A DNA stretch of 64,000 nucleotides from Pseudoalteromonas sp. A25 (GTDB taxonomy: Bacteria > Pseudomonadota > Gammaproteobacteria > Enterobacterales > Alteromonadaceae): contig NZ_AP021846.1 in assembly GCF_009176705.1 (NCBI RefSeq), positions 3,194,001 through 3,258,000 of the forward strand. The letters run 5' to 3'. Shown here in pieces: positions 58,064-64,000 of the stretch. Numbering within the stretch: the first letter of the stretch is position 1; each line of letters starts with the position of its first letter. Below the pieces are notes generated by a model, which saw only the letters and a program-made list of their open reading frames with translations, made no database searches and was not told the DNA's origin. The translations under genes were made by a program, and so were the position numbers.

Positions 58064-61000
58064 ATGACAGCCGCTCTCATTCTCGTTGCACTGAGCTATA
58101 TAGGTGTATTATTTTGGTTGGCCAACTGGGGGGATAAAACCACCCCCCTGGCAATGCGCATTACCCATCACCCCTTTGTCTATGCGTTTTCATTGGGTAT
58201 TTACTGCACATCTTGGACTTACTATGGTGCAGTTGGCACGGCAGCAGAGAGTAGCTGGCACTACTTACCAATTTTATTGGGGCCAGCCTTACTGTTTTTG
58301 TTTGGCCATGGTTTTTTACGCAAATTATTACTGGTCAGTAAAAAGCAAAATATCACAACCATTGCAGACTTTATTTCAGCACGCTATGGCAAACGTCAAA
58401 CCACTGCTGTGATGGTCACTATGATAGCGCTGCTGGCAACGATTCCTTATATCGCACTGCAACTTAAAGCGTTAAGTAGTAGCTTTTTGCTGCTACAACA
58501 AGATGACGCGCTCTCTGGAAATGTACTTGCATTAACTGGCACACTCATTATGGCTTTGTTTGCTATCTTTTTTGGCACCCGCAAAGTGGATGTCACAGAG
58601 TATCGCTCTGGATTAATGTTAGCAGTGGCTTTTGAGTCAATCATCAAATTACTGGCACTCGCTGCGGTTGCATTTCTGGCTATTATAACGCTAATTCAGC
58701 TACCACAAGCGCACACCATTTCTTTTCAACATTGGCTTAATTTTGACGCATTAAACTTCAACTTTATTGGCCAAACGTTAATGGCTGCCGCTGCCATTAT
58801 TTGTTTGCCTAGACAGTTTCACGTCACTGTGGTCGACAACCAAAATCATCGGCACTTGCATACTGCTCGCTGGGCGTTTCCACTGTATTTACTACTCACA
58901 GCCGCCATGATCATCCCTATAACAACCGCAGCAATACACCCGCAAATAGGGAGCAATATTTCTGCTGATAGCTTTGTACTTGCGCTACCTCTCATGCTGG
59001 ACCACCCCATTGTTACAACTTTTGTCTTTATCGGGGGGTTATCAGCCGCAACAGCGATGATTGTTGTGGCAACCTTAACGCTCAGTACCATGTTATCCAA
59101 CGATGTGGTTTTGCCGCTGCTGTTAAAACGTAAATTGAAGCGCAGTGCACTTACGCGCAACTACAAAACCCCAATTTTGCTGATCCGCCGCCTAACAATT
59201 GCCGCAATCTTATTGCTGGCTTACCTATACCAACAATGGTTTGGTCATGGTGAAGCATTAGCAAGTATGGGCTTGGTTGCGTTTTCTTTGGTCACTCAAC
59301 TCCTGCCTGCCATCGTTGGCGGGCTGTATTGGCGTAAAGGACATGCCTACGGTGTTTATGCAGGTTTACTCGCTGGCTTTACCTGTTGGGCATTGTTTTT
59401 AATGCTGCCAGTGGTCAGTACCGGGGCACCTTTCGATTATGAGCTAAGACAAAGCATCATTACGCGTGGTACGCTCATCGCGCTGCTGGCCAATATCACC
59501 TGCTATATTAGCTTTTCACTTGCTGCCCATGAACGCTTGATTGATAAAATCCAAGCCGCCGCCTTTGTTTTTCCAAAAGAACAAGCGCGCTTTTCAAAGC
59601 GTTTAGATAAAAATGTTAAAGCCAGCGTTTATGACTTTAAAGTACTACTGCAAACATTCTTGGGTATTCAGCGTTCTAATCAACTACTTAGTCACTATGC
59701 ACTGAGCCATAGTATTGATGACAATAACGCACATCCCGATGCTGATTTTATTGCTTATTGTGAGCGAGCACTCACTGGCGTCTTAGGTGCTTCATCAGCG
59801 CAAGCGCTTATTCATACCGTGGCATCAGGAAAACAAATGGCATTTGAAGAAGTAGTTAACTTTTTTGATGAAACCACACAAGCGCTACAATTTAACCAAA
59901 ATCTACTTTATACCTCTTTAGAAAACCTCAGCCATGGTATTTCCGTTGTTGATAAAGATCTCAACTTAGTGGCTTGGAATAAACGTTACAGCGAAATGTT
60001 TGCCTATCCTGAGGGCTTTTTGGAAGTCGGTTTACCCATTGAAAAGGTGATCCGATTTAACGCACAACGAGGTGAATGTGGTCCAGGAGATATTGAGCGA
60101 TTAGTCGATAAACGCGTGCAACATTTACGCAATGGTACTCCTCACCACTTTATTCGCCATCGACGCGATGGCCAAGTATACGAAATGCGCGGCAACCCTT
60201 TACCCGAAGGTGGTTTTGTAACGAGCTTTTCGGATATTACGATGCACATTGCTACCCAAAATGCACTCGAAGAAATCAACATGGATCTTGAAAACCGCAT
60301 TGAGGCTCGCACGCAAGAGATCCGCACCATCAATACCGATTTGCAAGCACAAATAGCTTCTCGTATCGACACAGAAAAAGCGCTCATGGCCGCTAAAAAA
60401 GAAGCAGAGCAAGCCAATGATAGTAAAACGCGCTTCTTAGCTTTAGCCAGTCATGACATATTGCAACCACTTAACGCTGCGCGTTTATACCTTGCTGCCA
60501 TAGATGAAAGCCAATTAAATCAACAAGATCAAGGTAATTTCGATAAGCTATCTGATAGCTTAGATTCAACGGTACACTTAATGTCTGCACTGTTAGATAT
60601 CGCTAAGTTAGAACAGGGTGCCATGAAACCCGCACCGAGGCATTTTTGTATTGATGATATTTTGAACCCACTGGCCAATGAATATGCCATAGTCTCTAGC
60701 GAGAAGGGCTTACAACTTAAAGTTCGCAGTAATCATGCTTACGTTCATAGCGACATTACATACCTAAGACGAATTATCCAAAACCTCGTCTCTAATGCAG
60801 TAAAATATACCGAAAATGGCAAGGTGCTAGTGACATGTCGTAACCGAACACACAGTTTGCGCCTAGAAGTGTGGGACACCGGACCTGGGATCTCAGAGCA
60901 TCAATTGAATAAGATTTTCCATGATTTCTATCGCATCCAGAGTAATGACAACAAAGGGGTTGGCCTTGGCTTAGGCGTTGTAAAACGGCTTTGTGATCTA

Positions 61001-61498
61001 CTGTGTTTAGAGCTGGATGTCACTTCAATTGTTGGTAAAGGGAGTCGTTTTTCCATCACTATCCCTGTTGGTGATAGGCAACTTGCAGATTCAAAAGCGA
61101 ATGCTGATCCACTTCAATCACAAAGCAATAAAAAAGCCCAACTCAAAGTCATAGTTGTAGATGATGATCCAAAAAACCTCAAAGCCATGGATAGCTTACT
61201 AAGTAAGTGGCACATCAACGCAGCGCTCTTTAGTCAAGCACAAGAGGCAATTGAATACGCAAACAATCAGCATGCGCCCGATATGATATTAATGGATTAT
61301 CAACTTGGTCAGGACGGCGATGGTATTTCACTCATTGCAAACTTACGAAAGATTTGGCAAGCCCCTGTTCCTGCGATATTGATTACCGCAGTGCGAGACG
61401 AGGCGCTAAAGCAACAGGCTAAACAAGCGCAGATCCACTACTTGAGCAAGCCAGTTAAGCCCGCAAAACTAAAAGCATTACTCAATCATCGCCTGTAA
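58064..61498 (+). CDS. crbS: Transporter-fused hybrid histidine kinase CrbS
   Basis: 1144 residues. About 13 membrane helices of SLC5/SSS type fill residues 1-500 (TSWTYYGAVGTAAESSWHYL in TM2). A linker and a PAS domain follow (about 620-740, LENLSHGISVVDKDLNLVAWN), then a coiled coil, the dimerisation domain with phospho-His H797 (LASHDILQPLNAARL), the ATPase (NLVSNAVKYTENG, GLGLGVVKRLCDL) and a C-terminal receiver with D1078 in LMDYQLGQDGDG. This is the architecture of CrbS, which with CrbR induces acs in Vibrio. Both CrbR and acs are in this window. Confidence 0.94.
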   Translation: MTAALILVALSYIGVLFWLANWGDKTTPLAMRITHHPFVYAFSLGIYCTSWTYYGAVGTAAESSWHYLPILLGPALLFLFGHGFLRKLLLVSKKQNITTIADFISARYGKRQTTAVMVTMIALLATIPYIALQLKALSSSFLLLQQDDALSGNVLALTGTLIMALFAIFFGTRKVDVTEYRSGLMLAVAFESIIKLLALAAVAFLAIITLIQLPQAHTISFQHWLNFDALNFNFIGQTLMAAAAIICLPRQFHVTVVDNQNHRHLHTARWAFPLYLLLTAAMIIPITTAAIHPQIGSNISADSFVLALPLMLDHPIVTTFVFIGGLSAATAMIVVATLTLSTMLSNDVVLPLLLKRKLKRSALTRNYKTPILLIRRLTIAAILLLAYLYQQWFGHGEALASMGLVAFSLVTQLLPAIVGGLYWRKGHAYGVYAGLLAGFTCWALFLMLPVVSTGAPFDYELRQSIITRGTLIALLANITCYISFSLAAHERLIDKIQAAAFVFPKEQARFSKRLDKNVKASVYDFKVLLQTFLGIQRSNQLLSHYALSHSIDDNNAHPDADFIAYCERALTGVLGASSAQALIHTVASGKQMAFEEVVNFFDETTQALQFNQNLLYTSLENLSHGISVVDKDLNLVAWNKRYSEMFAYPEGFLEVGLPIEKVIRFNAQRGECGPGDIERLVDKRVQHLRNGTPHHFIRHRRDGQVYEMRGNPLPEGGFVTSFSDITMHIATQNALEEINMDLENRIEARTQEIRTINTDLQAQIASRIDTEKALMAAKKEAEQANDSKTRFLALASHDILQPLNAARLYLAAIDESQLNQQDQGNFDKLSDSLDSTVHLMSALLDIAKLEQGAMKPAPRHFCIDDILNPLANEYAIVSSEKGLQLKVRSNHAYVHSDITYLRRIIQNLVSNAVKYTENGKVLVTCRNRTHSLRLEVWDTGPGISEHQLNKIFHDFYRIQSNDNKGVGLGLGVVKRLCDLLCLELDVTSIVGKGSRFSITIPVGDRQLADSKANADPLQSQSNKKAQLKVIVVDDDPKNLKAMDSLLSKWHINAALFSQAQEAIEYANNQHAPDMILMDYQLGQDGDGISLIANLRKIWQAPVPAILITAVRDEALKQQAKQAQIHYLSKPVKPAKLKALLNHRL

Positions 61499-61624
61499 CT
61501 TCGCTTATCAGCGGCTAATTTCAAAAAATAGCCGTTATTTTGCAATTTATAGTTAACCTAGTGATTGCGGGTTGCTAGTATGCTAAATCCCTTGCTAAAA
61601 AGGGTTTGTATAGGAATGAGGAAA

Positions 61625-62455
61625 ATGAACTACATACTTACTACGCAATGTGCCGATGACGTCGGGCTCATTGCTAAAATTACCAACTTATGTTTTCAAC
61701 ACAATTTAAATATTACTCGTAACAATGAATTTGTAGACCGCGAAGGATCTCGTTTTTTCATGCGCACAGAATTAACAGGCGAGCCAAACCCGCAATTTTT
61801 GGATCAGTTACGAGCGCAACTTCCACAAGGTGCGCAAGTTTCACTTCATCATGGTGAGAAAACAAAAGTTGTTTTATTGGCAACCAAAGAAGCCCATTGT
61901 TTAGGTGGTGTGCTACTTAAAGAATATGAAAAAGCAATGAATATCGAGATCTTAGCCGTGGTGGCCAATTATCCTGATTTAGAACCTTTAGTTACTGGTT
62001 TTGGTATTCCTTTTCACAACGTACCGCATACCGGGTTGTCGCGCTTGGAGCATGATAACAATATGGCGCAAGTCATTGAGCAATATCAGCCTGATATTAT
62101 TGGCCTAGCCAAATACATGCGTATTTTAAGTCCTGAATTTGTAGCTCGATTCAACAACCGCATCATTAACATCCATCACTCGTTTTTACCGGCTTTTATT
62201 GGTGCAAAGCCTTATCACCAAGCGTTTGAACGTGGTGTAAAAATCATTGGCGCAACGGCACACTTTGTCAACGATGAATTGGATGAAGGCCCGATTATTG
62301 TTCAAGATGTTACACAAGTGAGCCATGCTAATGATGCTGAAAGTATGGCAAAAATGGGCAGAGACATTGAAAAGACGGTCTTTTGTAAAGCATTACAATT
62401 GGCTTGTGAGCACAAGGTTTTTATTAACGATAATAAAACAGTAGTATTTAGTTAA
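61625..62455 (+). CDS. purU: Formyltetrahydrofolate deformylase
   Basis: Releases formate from 10-formyl-THF, balancing one-carbon pools. 276 residues from ATG 61625, behind GAGGAAA; the frame extends to 61565 without support. An N-terminal ACT domain (ILTTQCADDVGLIAKIT) and a formyltransferase-like catalytic domain with IINIHHSFLPAFIGAKPYHQ and the His-Asp pair HFVNDELDEGPII. It separates crbS from crbR. Confidence 0.95.
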   Translation: MNYILTTQCADDVGLIAKITNLCFQHNLNITRNNEFVDREGSRFFMRTELTGEPNPQFLDQLRAQLPQGAQVSLHHGEKTKVVLLATKEAHCLGGVLLKEYEKAMNIEILAVVANYPDLEPLVTGFGIPFHNVPHTGLSRLEHDNNMAQVIEQYQPDIIGLAKYMRILSPEFVARFNNRIINIHHSFLPAFIGAKPYHQAFERGVKIIGATAHFVNDELDEGPIIVQDVTQVSHANDAESMAKMGRDIEKTVFCKALQLACEHKVFINDNKTVVFS

Positions 62456-62470
62456 TTGACTTTGTTAGCG

Positions 62471-62502
62471 AGCATAAGAAGCGCTTGGCGCTTTTTATGC
62501 TT
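62471..62502. terminator. Bidirectional terminator between purU and crbR
   Basis: AGCATAAGAAGCGC and GCGCTTTTTATGCT form a long stem with short mismatch around TTG. The crbR stop lies inside the right arm. Confidence 0.75.
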
Positions 62503-63148
62503 GCGACTCAATTGGTTCTAATTGCAGTTTAGAAGCTATCAATACTGCTTGTGTACGGTTATACACCCCTAACTTTCTAAAAATTGCGGTGATATGCGCT
62601 TTAACCGTTGCTTCTGAAATATGTAACTCGAAGGCGATCTGCTTATTGAGCAACCCCTCATGTAAATATTGCAGCACTTTAAATTGTTGAGGTGTTAGTG
62701 AGGCGACTTGCTGAGCAAGCTCTTTATCTTCGTGCTCTGTGTTGGCGACTTGGTCTTTTATATTTTCAGGCAACCAGTTGTCTCCTTCCAACACAGAATC
62801 AATCGCTTGACTGATCTCTTGCGGTGATGAGGACTTAGGAATAAAACCCATCGCGCCATAGGCCATTACTTTAGAGATCACGCTAAGATCTTCACTACCA
62901 GATACCACCACAATGGGTAGACTCGGATAATCCTCTCTCACCCTTATCAAGCCGTAAAGATCTCCACTTCCTGGCATATGTAAATCCAATAATAGTAGGT
63001 CTAAGTCATCTTGTTGTGAGAGTATGGACAGTGTGCTATCGAAAGTATCGGCTTCAAACACAGTGAGTGAATCAAACTGATTTTGCAACGCGCCTTTTAG
63101 TGCCGCTCTAAATAACGGATGATCGTCTGCAATTAAAAACTGGTTCAT
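62495..63148 (-). CDS. crbR: LuxR-family response regulator CrbR
   Basis: 217 residues. Receiver domain with D8-D9, phosphoacceptor D55 in LLLLDLHMPGSGD and switch Lys in GFIPKSSSP. A LuxR/NarL-type helix-turn-helix from about residue 150 (LTPQQFKVLQYLHEGLLNKQ, IAFELHISEATVKAHITAIF). It lies 91 bases upstream of acs on the same strand order acs-crbR, and near CrbS, its likely partner. In Vibrio and relatives CrbR activates acs in the acetate switch. Confidence 0.93.
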   Translation of the reverse strand: MNQFLIADDHPLFRAALKGALQNQFDSLTVFEADTFDSTLSILSQQDDLDLLLLDLHMPGSGDLYGLIRVREDYPSLPIVVVSGSEDLSVISKVMAYGAMGFIPKSSSPQEISQAIDSVLEGDNWLPENIKDQVANTEHEDKELAQQVASLTPQQFKVLQYLHEGLLNKQIAFELHISEATVKAHITAIFRKLGVYNRTQAVLIASKLQLEPIESQA

Positions 63149-63239
63149 ACTGTGCTCCTAAAAAATTCGGCCACTATCTTGCAATAGCAGCCGATATACT
63201 CGTTTAGAATTAAATGAAATTCAAGCTTTTAACGTTCAA

Positions 63240-64000
63240 TTAACGATTCAAGCGGTTCTCAATTAACTCATCGACTACGCTAGGATCCGCAAGCGTTGAC
63301 GTATCTCCTAACTGTTGATACTCATTAGCCGCAATTTTACGCAGTATACGGCGCATGATCTTACCCGATCTGGTTTTTGGTAACCCGGGTGACCACTGGA
63401 TCATATCAGGAGAAGCGATTGGGCTAAGTTCTTTGCGTACCCAGTTTCTCACGTCTTTGGTTAATTCTTCTGTGACCACCACTCCCTCATTTGGCGTGAT
63501 GTAAACATAGATCCCTTGACCTTTTATATCATGGGGGTAACCCACAACGGCCGCCTCAGCAACAGACTCATGTGCAACCAATGCACTTTCAATTTCAGCA
63601 GTACCCAGTCGGTGCCCAGAGACATTGAGTACATCATCCACACGACCTGTGATCCAATAATAGCCATCTTCATCACGGCGACAACCATCCCCTGTAAAGT
63701 ACACCCCTGGGTATGCTGAGAAGTAGGTTTGCTCAAAGCGCTCATGGTCGCCGTAAACTGTGCGAGCTTGTGAAGGCCAGCTATCAAGAATAACTAAGTT
63801 CCCCTCAGCAGCACCAGGTAAGTCATTGCCTTGCGCATCAAATAGCGCAGGCGCAATACCAAAGAAAGGTCTGGTTGCAGAGCCTGGTTTCATATCAGTT
63901 GCACCTGGCAGTGGCGTGATCATAATGCCACCGGTCTCTGTTTGCCACCATGTATCTACAATTGGGCAAGCGCCATTACCAATTTTGTCATAGTACCAAG
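63240..64000 (-). CDS. acs: Acetyl-CoA synthetase (C-terminal part, cut by window edge)
   Basis: Activates acetate to acetyl-CoA through acetyl-AMP. The frame runs to the window edge, giving the last 253 codons of a protein of about 650. The adenylate motif WWQTETGG is near the edge, followed by [22 protein letters not shown] in two parts, the hinge Asp in [19 protein letters not shown], and the regulatory acetylation lysine in [17 protein letters not shown]. The ATG at 63923 is internal. Expression control by the adjacent CrbR is expected. Confidence 0.96.
   Translation of the reverse strand, partial: WYYDKIGNGACPIVDTWWQTETGGIMITPLPGATDMKPGSATRPFFGIAPALFDAQGNDLPGAAEGNLVILDSWPSQARTVYGDHERFEQTYFSAYPGVYFTGDGCRRDEDGYYWITGRVDDVLNVSGHRLGTAEIESALVAHESVAEAAVVGYPHDIKGQGIYVYITPNEGVVVTEELTKDVRNWVRKELSPIASPDMIQWSPGLPKTRSGKIMRRILRKIAANEYQQLGDTSTLADPSVVDELIENRLNR

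Overview
This is 64 kb of a gammaproteobacterial chromosome, most likely from the Alteromonadales and close to Pseudoalteromonas. That placement is an inference from moderate-to-low GC, protein style and conserved gene neighbourhoods (dusB-fis, radA, ampD-ampE, nadC-pil-coaE-yacG, cpx-fieF, yibN-grxC-secB-gpsA, gpmI-envC, sfsA-dksA-gluQ-pcnB-folK-panB-panC, phoB-phoR, epd-pgk-fba, crbS/crbR-acs). The window is almost wholly core genome: no insertion sequence, prophage, CRISPR array, tRNA or rRNA was seen. rpoD is cut by the left edge and acs by the right edge. Layout, 0-11 kb (plus strand): rpoD 3' part, prmA, dusB-fis, purH, a lipoprotein-type SAM methyltransferase, purD, an unknown membrane protein, fau, rpiA and serA. 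These are housekeeping genes for transcription, tRNA modification, purines, folate, pentose phosphate and serine. 11-24 kb: radA with an unknown envelope protein (minus), a large protein with two PilZ domains, ampD-ampE (minus), nadC, then a type IV pilus set in the unusual order pilA-pilC-pilD-coaE-pilB-yacG. 24-29 kb: the envelope-stress locus, with a Spy/CpxP-like protein divergent from cpxR-cpxA, a GTAAA-type CpxR box between them, and a hydrolase gene fused to the cpxRA operon whose end overlaps fieF; then trmL. 29-37 kb: gpsA-secB-grxC-yibN (minus) facing gpmI-envC-S41 protease-deacetylase (plus), then a CBS-pair protein. 37-45 kb: pepB (minus) divergent from sfsA, then dksA-gluQ-pcnB-folK-panB-panC. 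pcnB appears to start at an AUU codon behind a strong Shine-Dalgarno, as in E. coli. 45-49 kb (minus): the phosphate regulon genes phoB-phoR-pstS with Pho-box-like repeats in front of phoB and pstS, and a porin gene with an exceptional cluster of GATC sites upstream. 49-53 kb (minus): epd-pgk-fba. 53-64 kb: an acetate-use module, comprising a DUF4212 subunit and sodium/solute symporter, a cNMP/CBS/DUF294 protein with a DEDDh exonuclease, the transporter-linked hybrid kinase CrbS, purU, the LuxR-type regulator CrbR and acs. Several genes are linked functionally across the window: CrbS/CrbR very probably control acs, PhoB/PhoR control pstS, CpxR probably controls its own operon and the Spy-like gene, and DksA may act on the GC-rich discriminators seen at the dusB-fis and purH promoters. 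The points most worth a second look are the AUU start of pcnB, the GATC cluster before the porin, the exported methyltransferase, the relocated pilB with no zapD in its usual place, the twin-PilZ protein and the hydrolase attached to cpxRA.
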